Of a stretch of DNA of 64,000 nucleotides, positions 8,445 to 16,941 are shown one piece after another. Below the pieces are notes generated by a model. The model did not search any database. It was not told the DNA's origin and worked only from the letters and a program-made list of their open reading frames with translations. Location of the stretch: assembly GCF_024227715.1 (NCBI RefSeq), contig NZ_CP100448.1, positions 434,001-498,000 of the forward strand, in the 5' to 3' direction. Numbering within the stretch: position 1 is the first letter of the stretch; every line of letters starts with the position of its first letter. The DNA comes from Halomarina litorea. GTDB taxonomy: Archaea > Halobacteriota > Halobacteria > Halobacteriales > Haloarculaceae. Both the position numbers and the translations under genes were made by a program.

Positions 8445-9611
8445 ATGACCGACACGCGCGAGGCGGGGGACGGCGGCGAGAAGGGGGGAGTCGCCGACGA
8501 GCGAATCCCCATTACCCTCGTGAGCGGCCCCCTCGGGGCGGGCAAGACGACGCTGGTGAACCACCTCCTGCGGAACGCGGGCGGTCGCCGTATCGCCGTC
8601 GTCCTCAACGACATGGGCGAGGTGAACGTCGACGCCGAACTGGTCGAACGCGAGTCGGAGGACGAGGGCATCGTCGACCTCTCGAACGGCTGTATCTGCT
8701 GTCGGCTCTCGGGCGACTTACTCGACTCGCTGGACCGACTGGCCCGCGAACGCGACTTCGACCACCTCGTCGTGGAGGCGTCGGGCATCAGCGAACCTCT
8801 CCCCATCGCCCGGACGCTCTCGGGGGGCGACGGGGAGGGGCCGGACCCGACCGGGCGCTACCGACTCGACACGCTGGTGACCGTCGTGGACTGCTACGGC
8901 TTCTGGAAGGAGTTCGACGCCGGTGCCGCCCTCCCGGCGGGCTACGACCCCGACCGGCCGCTGGCGGACGTCCTCGTGGAGGGCATCGAGTTCTGCGACG
9001 TCCTCCTGCTCAACAAGTGCGACCTCGTCCCCGACGACGCGATGGACGATATCGAGGGCGTCGTCCGCCGCCTCGGGCCACGGGCGGCGGTCCACCGGAC
9101 GACGGAGTCGGCAATCGACCCCGAACGGGTGCTCGACACGGGCCGGTTCGACCTCGGGGCGGCCCAGCGAGAGCAGGGGTGGAAGCGCGAACTCGCCGGG
9201 CGTCACGACCCGGACGGGGACGGCGTGCACGCCGGCCACGACCACGCCGGGCGGTCTGCGGCCGAGGCCCACGGCGTCGAGTCGGTGGTGTACCAGCGCG
9301 ACCGGCCGTTCAACCCGGTACGGTTCGCGGGATTCCTCGAGTCGTGGGACGGGTCGGTGGTTCGCGCGAAAGGCTTCTGCTGGCTGGCGAGTCGGCCCGA
9401 GGAGGTAATCGGCCTGAGTCAGGCCGGTCCCTCGCTCCGGGCGGGTCCCATCGGGGAGTGGGGTGGGGACGACCCGGCGACGCGACTGGTGTTCATCGGG
9501 CGGGAACTGGACGAGGAGACGCTGACCGCGGGGCTGGACGACTGTCTCGTCGACGAGGGCGAGGCGTGGGTGGGCGAGGACCCGTTCCCGATGGAGACGC
9601 TGTTGCGCTGA
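8445..9611 (+). CDS. CobW/COG0523 GTP-dependent metallochaperone
   Basis: A 388-residue GTPase of the CobW family, whose members deliver zinc, cobalt or other metals to target enzymes. Walker A GPLGAGKT is at residues 28-35, the metal-binding CxCC motif in NGCICCRL at about 80-86, and NKCD at about 190. A His/Asp-rich loop (HDPDGDGVHAGHDHAG, about 254-270) is a likely metal-sensing insert. The C-terminal CobW domain ends in MVFIGR-like sequence. It is the next gene after MobA, divergently oriented. The target is unknown; the zinc-dependent dehydrogenase downstream is one possibility. Confidence 0.9.
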   Translation: MTDTREAGDGGEKGGVADERIPITLVSGPLGAGKTTLVNHLLRNAGGRRIAVVLNDMGEVNVDAELVERESEDEGIVDLSNGCICCRLSGDLLDSLDRLARERDFDHLVVEASGISEPLPIARTLSGGDGEGPDPTGRYRLDTLVTVVDCYGFWKEFDAGAALPAGYDPDRPLADVLVEGIEFCDVLLLNKCDLVPDDAMDDIEGVVRRLGPRAAVHRTTESAIDPERVLDTGRFDLGAAQREQGWKRELAGRHDPDGDGVHAGHDHAGRSAAEAHGVESVVYQRDRPFNPVRFAGFLESWDGSVVRAKGFCWLASRPEEVIGLSQAGPSLRAGPIGEWGGDDPATRLVFIGRELDEETLTAGLDDCLVDEGEAWVGEDPFPMETLLR

Positions 9612-9623
9612 GCGCTGACCGAC

Positions 9624-9767
9624 TCAGGCTAGCTGGTCGCGCAGGTCCTCGTAGGACTCGTGGAAGCCGTACGTCGACTCGGTCCTCCCGCGCATGGCGG
9701 TCTGGTACACCTCGTCGTACTCCAGCAGGCGCTCCCAGCCCATCCCCATATTGCAGTACAGGCACAT
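9624..9767 (-). CDS. small CxxC protein, 47 residues
   Basis: A very short protein beginning MCLYCNMGMGWERLLEYDEVY and ending in an acidic helix. The N-terminal CxxC followed by NMGMG could bind a metal or act in thiol exchange. It lies 50 bases downstream of the formaldehyde-dehydrogenase-like gene on the same strand, so the two are probably co-transcribed. It is too small for confident family assignment. A low-GC stretch (AACCGTTATTCTTCG on the minus strand) between the two genes could instead be its own promoter. Confidence 0.55.
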   Translation of the reverse strand: MCLYCNMGMGWERLLEYDEVYQTAMRGRTESTYGFHESYEDLRDQLA

Positions 9768-9817
9768 GACGTGGGGTAGCCGGCGTCGAAGAATAACGGT
9801 TGTGTCGAGGGTCGACG

Positions 9818-10984
9818 CTAGGGTTCCAGCAGGACCTTCGTGACGCCCTCCTCGCGCTTGTCGAACTTCTCGTACATCTCGGGGGCCCGTTCGAGGTCCA
9901 CGCGGTGTGAGACGACCCACGAGGGGTCGGCCCGGCCCTCGATGATGAGGTCGCGCAGTTCGCGGTTGTACTGCTTGACGTTGCACTGGCCCGTCCCGAG
10001 TTTCTGGCCCTTCTCGAACAGTTTGCCGAAGTCGATGCCGAGGCGGCCCTGCGCGGCCATCTCGTCGGGCGCACCGGGGTCAGAGGGGACGTACAGCCCC
10101 GGAATGCCGAGTTCACCGGTCGGTCGGACGACCTGAATCAACTGGTTCAGCACGACGGCGGGGTTCTCGCGGGCGGGGTCGTAGGCGTCCGACCCGGGGT
10201 CGGTCTCGGGGTCGATGGCCTGGTAGCCGACGGCGTCGACGCCCTTGTCCACGCCGTCGCCGTGCATCTCCTTGATCTGTTCGACCGGGTCGCCCTCCTC
10301 GAAGTTGATGGCGTGGGCGTCGCAGTGCTCCTCGGCGAGTTCGAGGCGACTCGGGACGCGGTCGACGACGTAGATTTCGGCCGCGCCCTTGACCTTCGCG
10401 CTGTAGGCGGCCATCAGGCCGACCGGCCCCGCGCCGAAGACGGCGATGGACTCGCCGGGTTGGAGGTTGGCGAGTTCCGTCCCGTGCCACCCGGTCGGGA
10501 AGATGTCCGCCAGCAGGGCGAAGGCGTCCTCGTGTTCGTCCCCCTCGGGCAGGTGCAGGGCGTTGAAATCGGCGTACGGGATGCGGAGTTGCTCGGCCTG
10601 CCCGCCCTGGTAGGGGCCCATCGCCACGTAGCCGTAGGCCCCGCCGGCGAAGCCGGGGTTGACGTTCGTACAGAACCCCGTGTAGCCGTTCTCGCAGTTG
10701 CGACAGAACCCGCAGGCGACGTTGAACGGGGCGACGACGCGGTCGCCCTCCTCGAGTGTGGTGACTGCGTCGCCCACCTCGGTGACGACGCCCATGTTCT
10801 CGTGGCCGAAGACGATGCCCGGTTCCGCCGCGGTCCGACCCTCGTACATGTGGAGGTCGGACCCGCAGATGCACGTCGTCGTGATGTCGATGACGACGTC
10901 GTTCGGGTGCTCTATCGTCGGTTCGTCGACCTGCTCGACCGCCACTTCCTTCTCGCCCTTGTAGACGACTGCGTCCATTGACAT
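9818..10984 (-). CDS. zinc alcohol dehydrogenase, formaldehyde-type
   Basis: A 388-residue medium-chain dehydrogenase closest to glutathione-independent formaldehyde dehydrogenases. The catalytic zinc region has TCICGSDLHMYEGR and FGHENMGVV, the structural zinc cysteines are in CGFCRNCENGYTGFC, and the NAD-binding Rossmann turn is GAGPVG. The long insert before the C-terminus (DPETDPGSDAYDPAREN) is typical of this subgroup. It should oxidise formaldehyde or another small aldehyde or alcohol with NAD. The start is MSMDAVV, with a GAGGAGG ribosome site just upstream. Confidence 0.88.
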   Translation of the reverse strand: MSMDAVVYKGEKEVAVEQVDEPTIEHPNDVVIDITTTCICGSDLHMYEGRTAAEPGIVFGHENMGVVTEVGDAVTTLEEGDRVVAPFNVACGFCRNCENGYTGFCTNVNPGFAGGAYGYVAMGPYQGGQAEQLRIPYADFNALHLPEGDEHEDAFALLADIFPTGWHGTELANLQPGESIAVFGAGPVGLMAAYSAKVKGAAEIYVVDRVPSRLELAEEHCDAHAINFEEGDPVEQIKEMHGDGVDKGVDAVGYQAIDPETDPGSDAYDPARENPAVVLNQLIQVVRPTGELGIPGLYVPSDPGAPDEMAAQGRLGIDFGKLFEKGQKLGTGQCNVKQYNRELRDLIIEGRADPSWVVSHRVDLERAPEMYEKFDKREEGVTKVLLEP

Positions 10985-11100
10985 GTGTTGTTCCTCCTCG
11001 TGGCGATTGGGTTACTGGAATGATATTTCTTTTCCGCTGTCGTGCTGTACGTCTCGGTTCCGACACTGTCCGGCGGGGCCGCGGTGTGGCGGGCCGGCGG

Positions 11101-11211
11101 TCAGAACGGCGCCTCGAGGGCGGGGGTGCGATGGGCGCGCCGCAGACCGAGGACGGCGACGGCGAGCGAGAGCAGTGCGACGAGCGCGACGGTTCTGGTG
11201 CTGGTGGTCAC
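11101..11211 (-). CDS. possible 36-residue membrane peptide
   Basis: A short reading frame from a GTG, immediately after the permease gene on the same strand (30 bases downstream). It encodes a Thr-rich start, one hydrophobic helix (VALVALLSLAVAVLGL) and a basic end. A GGAGGGTG-like ribosome site precedes it. Its size makes chance occurrence plausible in this high-GC DNA. No family is recognised. Confidence 0.3.
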   Translation of the reverse strand: MTTSTRTVALVALLSLAVAVLGLRRAHRTPALEAPF

Positions 11212-11241
11212 ACCCTCCCCACGCGCGCCGCGGGGTTAGTG

Positions 11242-12411
11242 CTATCCCTGCCGGGGGTCCAGAACGTCCCGGAGGGCGTCGCCGAGGACGCCGAAGGAGA
11301 GGACGGTCAGCGCGAGGAACACCGCGGGGATAGTCGCAATCCACCACGCCTGCACGAAGTCCGTCCACCGGAGCACCGCCCCGATGGTCCCCCCGGCGAT
11401 GATGTCGCCGAAGGAGGGGAGGGTGGACCTGCTGAGGCGGAGGTAGGCGAGCGCCGCCTCCGCGAGGACGATGGCGGGTATCTGGAGCGTCGTCGCGGTG
11501 ATGACCGTCCCCGAGACGTTCGGGAGGACGTGTCGGCGGACCACCTGGAGGTGGCTCGCACCGGCGGTGCGGGCCGCCCGCGCGTACAGTTCCTCGCGGC
11601 GCTGGAGGACCTCCGAGCGCACGAGGCGGGCGACGCCGCCCCACGAGAAGAGTCCGAAGACGAGGACGATGAGGAACAGCGAGCGACCGAACAGGAAGAT
11701 GGCGACGATGTAGACGAGGAAGGCGGGGATGGCCTGCTGGACGTCGACGTAGTACATCAGGACGTCGTCGACCCACCCGCCGACGTAGCCCGCGACGGTT
11801 CCGACCACTGTCGCCACGGGGACGATGATGGTTGCGCTGATGAGGCCCACCTGCAGGGTGATGCGCATCGCCATGACGACCATCAGGAGGACGTCCTTGC
11901 CCTCGAACGTCGTCCCGAGGGGGTGGGCCATCGTCCCGACACAGCGACTGGCGACGACGGGCCCGACGCACTCGTAGGGGACGCGCGCGTCGATGGAGAA
12001 CAACACGGGGGGCTGGAAGGCTACCTTCTTGCCGATGACGGGCGTCCCGAGGACGAGGGGGCCGACGAGGCCGAGCAGGAAGAACACGCTGATGTAGGCG
12101 GCGGCCGCACTCGCGAGGCTGTCCTCCCTGAGTTGCTGCCAGTAGCCGAGCGCTCGTTCGCGGTCACGCGCGAGGGGGACGACGACGTGGACGACGAAGA
12201 GGGCCAGCGAGAGCGAGAACAGCCAGTCGATGCGGGTCACCGTCCAGTTCAACTGGTCCGTCGGGCCGAGGCCGTGCTGGTCCGCGAACAGGACGGCGAC
12301 GACCCCGAGGAGGACGGCGACGGTGGCCCCCGTTCGCCAGCCGACCCGGGGGGCCGAGCGCTCGCTGTCCCAGTCGATGTCCTCGAACCGGTCGTCGATG
12401 TCGGTCGCCAT
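11242..12411 (-). CDS. oligopeptide-type ABC permease, DppC-like
   Basis: A 389-residue permease of the binding-protein-dependent peptide/nickel uptake class. It has an N-terminal helix, a long extracytoplasmic loop, then a core of about five helices. The cytoplasmic EAA loop that docks to the ATPase is present (ELYARAARTAGASHLQVV..HVLPN). It should pair with the divergent DppB-like protein to form one channel. The binding protein and the two ATPases normally in such an operon are not in this window, which is unusual. Confidence 0.88.
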   Translation of the reverse strand: MATDIDDRFEDIDWDSERSAPRVGWRTGATVAVLLGVVAVLFADQHGLGPTDQLNWTVTRIDWLFSLSLALFVVHVVVPLARDRERALGYWQQLREDSLASAAAAYISVFFLLGLVGPLVLGTPVIGKKVAFQPPVLFSIDARVPYECVGPVVASRCVGTMAHPLGTTFEGKDVLLMVVMAMRITLQVGLISATIIVPVATVVGTVAGYVGGWVDDVLMYYVDVQQAIPAFLVYIVAIFLFGRSLFLIVLVFGLFSWGGVARLVRSEVLQRREELYARAARTAGASHLQVVRRHVLPNVSGTVITATTLQIPAIVLAEAALAYLRLSRSTLPSFGDIIAGGTIGAVLRWTDFVQAWWIATIPAVFLALTVLSFGVLGDALRDVLDPRQG

Positions 12412-12545
12412 CCGTCTGCGCGTCGTGTCTCCGTGCCGTCGTATCCCCTATCGGGTTAGTGAAGTCTCTGTTTCACCAACCGGTCGGGTATTTGCACCCG
12501 CCGTTCCCGCCTTCGGGAGATGACTGCGACCGGAGGTGCGACTTC

Positions 12546-13544
12546 GTGGGTCGGTGGCTGAGTCTCGCCCGGCGGGTGGTCCTCGCCGTCCTCGCCGTCT
12601 ACCTCATCCTCTCGCTGACGTGGGCCGCGGTGGCGCTGACGCCGGACCCGAACGAGGCGCAGTTGCGCTACGCCGGTGCGGTCGACGACCAGACCTCCGC
12701 GAACGAGACGGAGAGCGCCATCCAGGCGTATCGCGAGGCGCGCGGCTACGACCGGCCCCTGCTCGTCCGCTACCGGACGTGGCTGGTCGACATGACGACG
12801 CTCGACTGGGGCGACTCGCGGAGCCAGACGATGGCTGGGCCGGACGGCGACCCCGTCCCCATGCCGGTGACGACGGCGCTCGCCCGGGGGATTCCGAACA
12901 CCCTGCGGTACGTCCTCCCCGCCCTCGCCCTCGCGGTGGGCGTCGGCGTCACCCTCGGGACGCACGGGGCGCTCAACCCCGACTCCCGGACGGCGCGCGT
13001 CGGGTCCGTACTGTCGTACTTCGGGTCCGGGTTCCCCAACTTCTACCTCGCGGCGTTCGTGCCGGTGGTCCTCGCCATCCCCCTCGACGTCCTCGGGTCG
13101 GGGCTGCCGCGGACCGTCGGCCCAGTGAGCGTCGGCCGGACGATACTCCCGGTGCTCGTCCTCACCCTCGGCCTCCTCGGGAGTCAGATTCGCTACGTGC
13201 GGACCGAGGTGCTGGAGTACGCCAACGAGGACTTCGTCCGCCTCGTCCGGTCGAAGGGGGCGAGCGAGTGGCGCGTCGCCCGGCACGTCCTGCGCAACGC
13301 GGCGCTCCCGCTGGTCGCCCTGTTCGTCACCGAGGTGCTCGCGGTGCTGGTCGTCGACGTGTTCGTCATCGAGTACGTCTTCGGCATCGACGGCCTCGGG
13401 TCGCTCGCCTACGACGCCATCTTCGCCCGAGACCTCCCGCTCGTCCTGGGGACGACGACGGTCATCGTCGTCGTCGGCGTCGCCGGCACGCTGCTTCAGG
13501 ATCTCTCCCACCAGTCGCTCGACCCGCGCGTCGGCGACGACTGA
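12546..13544 (+). CDS. oligopeptide-type ABC permease, DppB-like
   Basis: A 332-residue permease of the DppB type: an N-terminal helix, a periplasm-facing loop with RPLLVRYRTWLVD, then five helices with the EAA loop (NEDFVRLVRSKGASEWRVARHVL). I chose the GTG at 12546 because GGAGGTG lies seven bases ahead of it and the protein then begins directly with the first membrane helix; the ATG at 12459 would add a His/Pro-rich stretch unlike the family. It is divergent from the DppC-like partner, which is not the usual tandem order. Confidence 0.87.
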   Translation: MGRWLSLARRVVLAVLAVYLILSLTWAAVALTPDPNEAQLRYAGAVDDQTSANETESAIQAYREARGYDRPLLVRYRTWLVDMTTLDWGDSRSQTMAGPDGDPVPMPVTTALARGIPNTLRYVLPALALAVGVGVTLGTHGALNPDSRTARVGSVLSYFGSGFPNFYLAAFVPVVLAIPLDVLGSGLPRTVGPVSVGRTILPVLVLTLGLLGSQIRYVRTEVLEYANEDFVRLVRSKGASEWRVARHVLRNAALPLVALFVTEVLAVLVVDVFVIEYVFGIDGLGSLAYDAIFARDLPLVLGTTTVIVVVGVAGTLLQDLSHQSLDPRVGDD

Positions 13545-13595
13545 GCGCTGGCAGCCGGACGGGGATTTTAGAGATACGCGGCCGACGTCGCGCAC

Positions 13596-14020
13596 GTGGC
13601 GAGTCTTCTCTGGTACGCGGTGCTCGCGGTCGGCGCGACGTCGAGGGCCTCGTGCAGGCGGCCCTCGGGTTCGGGCGGGCGTTCGACACCCCGCCCATCC
13701 TCTGGGGTCTCACGGTCATCGCGGCGGGTACGAGTCTCTCCGACGCGTTCGTGAGCGTCCGCGCCGCCCGCGACAATGGGGGGGTCACCAGCCTCGCGAA
13801 CGTCCTCGGGAGCAACACCTTCGGCCTGCTGGTCGCCCTCCCAGTGGGCGTCCTCCTCGCCGGCGCTGCCACCATCGACTTCGCCGTCGCGGTGCCCACG
13901 TTCGGCGTCCTCACCGCCGCCACCGTCCTCCGCTTTACGATACTGCGCACCGACCTCGCGGTGAGCGACCGCGAGGCCTACGCTCTGCTGACGGCCTACG
14001 CCGGGTTCGTCGGCTGGTGA
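13596..14020 (+). pseudogene. frameshifted half-size sodium/calcium exchanger
   Basis: The second part reads as a repeat half of the Na+/Ca2+ exchanger family: GFGRAFDTPPILWGLTVIAAGTSLSDAF, then GSNTFGLLVALPVGVLLAG and further helices. The GTG at 13596 opens a plausible first helix (SLLWYAVLAVGA) in a different frame. Restoring one G near 13637 (GCGAC to GCGGAC) would join them into one protein of about 141 residues. The family's GTSLPE motif reads GTSLSD here, so the usual acidic residue is shifted in character. It is either a decayed gene or carries a sequencing error. Full exchangers have two such halves. Confidence 0.65.
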
Positions 14021-14096
14021 ATTCCAGTTCGGTCCACAGTCGGACTGAAACGCCCTTCTGCGCGTCTTTATCCCCCAGAGTGGACTCTACAGAGAC

Positions 14097-14327
14097 ATGA
14101 ACACTACCCGTCCGCAGGCCGCTACGCTCGCTCGGTTCGACCCCCTCGCGTTCGCCGTCTTCACCGTCCTCTCGGCGCTCGCCCTCGTCGAGGTACTGTT
14201 CGGGAGCGCCCTCCTCACCGCCGCGAGCGTGCTCCTCGCCGTCGGGACCGTCGCCGTCGCCGTGGCCTGCCTCACGCTCCTCCCGTTCGCCGTCGTCGCC
14301 CTCGCGGTCTGGGTGCTGGAGGGGTGA
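14097..14327 (+). CDS. small two-helix membrane protein
   Basis: A 76-residue protein with two strongly hydrophobic segments (PLAFAVFTVLSALALVEVLF and a longer C-terminal one ending VVALAVWVLEG). No family is recognised. A good TATA-like element, GTCTTTATCC at about 14063-14072, lies some 27 bases upstream of the ATG, which predicts a nearly leaderless message and supports this as a real gene and start. Confidence 0.6.
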   Translation: MNTTRPQAATLARFDPLAFAVFTVLSALALVEVLFGSALLTAASVLLAVGTVAVAVACLTLLPFAVVALAVWVLEG

Positions 14328-14406
14328 TTCGGGAGACGGCGGTAATGTACCGGCAGGTCACACCCGGGCCGCGTTCTTTTACCCCGAGGCCCGACGACGG
14401 GACACC

Positions 14407-15039
14407 ATGAGCGAAACTCAGGCCGAGGAGCGACTCACCGTCTACTCGGACTACGTCTGCCCGTTTTGCTACCTCGGGCGGAAGTCCCTCGACCGATATC
14501 AGGAGACGCGCGAGGCGGAACTCGACGTCGACTGGCACCCCTTCGACCTCCGGAGCCAGCAGCGCGGGCCGGACGGCGAGATCGACCACTCGGTGGACAA
14601 CGGCAAGGACGAGGACTACTACGCGCAGGCCAGAGAGAACGTCCAGCGCCTGCAGGAGGAGTACGACGTGGAGATGGCTCAGGAGATCGCGACGGACGTG
14701 GACTCGCTGAACGCGCAACTGGCCTCCATCTACGTGAAAGAAGAGTACCCCGAGCAGTGGCGGACGTTCGACGAGGCGATATTCGCGGCGCTCTGGCAGG
14801 ACGGCCGCGACATCGGCGACGAGGACGTCCTCGCGGACCTCGCCGAGGGTTCGGGACTGGACCCCGAGGCGGTCCGCGCGGCCCTCGACGACGATGACCT
14901 GCGCGAGCATCTGAACGAGCAGTTCACCGAAGCACAGCGCCACGGCGTCACGGGCGTCCCGACGTTCGCCTACGAGGGCTACGCGGCCCGCGGCGCGGTG
15001 CCCCCCGAGCAGTTGGAACGACTGGTCGAGGGAACCTGA
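14407..15039 (+). CDS. DsbA-family (FrnE-like) oxidoreductase
   Basis: A 210-residue thioredoxin-fold protein of the DsbA/FrnE group. The active-site CPFC is at residues 18-21 in YSDYVCPFCYLG, and the helical insertion domain and the cis-Pro region (GVTGVPTFAYEGY) are present. It lacks a signal peptide, so it probably acts in the cytoplasm in disulfide or thiol chemistry, perhaps under oxidative stress. It lies 48 bases upstream of pyruvate kinase on the same strand; a shared transcript is possible but not shown. Confidence 0.88.
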   Translation: MSETQAEERLTVYSDYVCPFCYLGRKSLDRYQETREAELDVDWHPFDLRSQQRGPDGEIDHSVDNGKDEDYYAQARENVQRLQEEYDVEMAQEIATDVDSLNAQLASIYVKEEYPEQWRTFDEAIFAALWQDGRDIGDEDVLADLAEGSGLDPEAVRAALDDDDLREHLNEQFTEAQRHGVTGVPTFAYEGYAARGAVPPEQLERLVEGT

Positions 15040-15087
15040 CGACCGCGAGTAGCTTTTTGTCCGCGCGCGGGCGAGTGAAGCCGTCAC

Positions 15088-16845
15088 ATGACCGAGACGG
15101 ACGCGAAGATCGTCTGCACGCTCGGGCCCGCCTCGGACGACCACGAGACGATTCGCGACCTCGCGCGGGCGGGGATGCGCGTCGCCCGCCTGAACGCCAG
15201 CCACGGGACCCGCGAGGAGCGACGCGCACTCGTCGAACGCGTCCGGGCGGTCGGTGAGGAAGTCCCCCACCCCCTCGCGGTGATGGTCGACCTGCAGGGG
15301 CCGGAGATTCGGACCGCGCCGCTCGACTCGCCCGTCGACCTCGCGGAGGGGAGCGAGGTGCGCTTCGTCGCGGGCGACACCGCCACGCCCGAGGAGGTGG
15401 GCCTCTCGACGGCCGTCGTCGGCGCGAGCGAGGGCGACCGAATCCTGCTGGATGACGGGCGCATCGAGACGGTGGTGGTTCGAGTCGAGGACGACGCCGT
15501 CGTCGCCCGCGTCGAGAGCGGTGGCGAACTGGGGGGACGGAAGGGCGTCAACGCCCCCGACGTGGACTTCGACCTCGACGTGCTCACCGAGGCCGACCGG
15601 AAGGAGGTGGAACTGGCCGTCGAGACGGGTGCGGACTTCGTCGCCGCGAGTTTCGTCCGGGACGCGGCTGACGTCCTGACCGTCGCGGGGGCCATCGAGG
15701 ACTGCGGCGGCGACGTCCCCGTCGTCGCCAAACTGGAACGCCGGGGAGCCATCGAACACCTCGACGAAATCGTGGAGGCGGCCTACGGCGTGATGGTCGC
15801 CCGGGGCGACCTGGGCGTGGAGTACCCCCTCGAAGAGGTCCCGCTCATCCAGAAGCGGGTCATCCGCCGGTGTCAGGCGGCGGGCGTGCCGGTCATCGTC
15901 GCCACGGAGATGCTGGACTCGATGGCCCGGTCCCGTCGACCCACCCGCGCCGAAGCCTCCGACGTGGCCAACGCCGTCCTCGACGGGACGGACGCCGTGA
16001 TGCTCTCGGGGGAGACGGCGGTGGGCGACCACCCCGTCCGCGTCGTTCGCACGATGCGGACCATCGTCGGCGAGGTGGAGGCGAGCGAGGAGTACGCCGA
16101 ACTCCGCGAACAGCGGGTGCCGAAGGCGGGGGCGACGAGCGCCGACTCGCTGGCCCGGTCGGCGCGCTACCTCGCCCGGGACGTGGGCGCGCGTGCCGTC
16201 GTCACCGCCAGCGAGTCGGGCTACACCGCCCGCAAGACGGCGAAGTACCGCCCGAGCGTCCCCATCGTCGCCGCGACGCCCGACGACGCGGTCAGGCGGC
16301 GACTGGCGCTCTCGTGGGGCATCCGGCCGCTCCCCGTGGAGGTGGCCCACGGCACGCAGGCGGTCATCACGGGCGCGGTGGACGCCGCCCTCGTCGCCGA
16401 CGTGGCCGAGAGCGGCGACACCGTCGTCGTCCTCTCGGGGATGATGTCCGACCTCACCGACGACACGACGAACACGCTGAAGATACACGTCGCCGCCGAG
16501 ACGCTCGCGACCGGGAAGGTGGCGGTCTCCGGGCGGGTCGTCGGCCCCGTCTTCCACACCCGGGGAGACCTGACGGACGCCCCCGAGGGGGCGATACTCT
16601 GTCTGCCCGCGGACTTCGACGCGGAGTTCACGGGCGACCTCTCGCGGGTCGCCGGCATCGTCGCCGCGGAGCGCGGTCTCACCGGCTATCCGGCCATCGT
16701 CGCCCGCGAACTCGGCGTCCCCATGGTCAGCGGGGCGGCCCTCCCGGTCGACCGGGTGCCGGACGGGACCGTCGTCACGCTGGACGCCGAACGAGGCGTC
16801 GTCTACGAGGGGGACGTCCTCGAGGGGTCGGACCGGGGGGCCTGA
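15088..16845 (+). CDS. pyk: pyruvate kinase with extra C-terminal domain
   Basis: A 585-residue pyruvate kinase, converting phosphoenolpyruvate and ADP to pyruvate and ATP. It has the N-terminal KIVCTLGPASDD and MRVARLNASHG, the catalytic VVAKLERRGAIEHLDEI and MVARGDLGVEYP, and the B domain between. After the usual C domain (to about 470) comes a swivelling PEP-utilising-type domain (GKVAVSGRVVGPVFH to the end), an addition also known in Bacillus-type enzymes. The extra domain explains the length above the usual 470-480 residues. Confidence 0.95.
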   Translation: MTETDAKIVCTLGPASDDHETIRDLARAGMRVARLNASHGTREERRALVERVRAVGEEVPHPLAVMVDLQGPEIRTAPLDSPVDLAEGSEVRFVAGDTATPEEVGLSTAVVGASEGDRILLDDGRIETVVVRVEDDAVVARVESGGELGGRKGVNAPDVDFDLDVLTEADRKEVELAVETGADFVAASFVRDAADVLTVAGAIEDCGGDVPVVAKLERRGAIEHLDEIVEAAYGVMVARGDLGVEYPLEEVPLIQKRVIRRCQAAGVPVIVATEMLDSMARSRRPTRAEASDVANAVLDGTDAVMLSGETAVGDHPVRVVRTMRTIVGEVEASEEYAELREQRVPKAGATSADSLARSARYLARDVGARAVVTASESGYTARKTAKYRPSVPIVAATPDDAVRRRLALSWGIRPLPVEVAHGTQAVITGAVDAALVADVAESGDTVVVLSGMMSDLTDDTTNTLKIHVAAETLATGKVAVSGRVVGPVFHTRGDLTDAPEGAILCLPADFDAEFTGDLSRVAGIVAAERGLTGYPAIVARELGVPMVSGAALPVDRVPDGTVVTLDAERGVVYEGDVLEGSDRGA

Positions 16846-16941
16846 CGGACCGGCGAACCCCTCCGTTTCGCGTGGAACAGTCCCACGCACAGGCCGTCCG
16901 GGGGCAGAAAGAGGCAAGTGGGCGTCCGATGCCCTAGGCGT

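Noticed and set aside
12459-12545. Upstream ATG start for the DppB-like permease
   Set aside because: It would add a His/Pro-rich leader unlike the family, while GGAGGTG sits at the right distance from the GTG at 12546.
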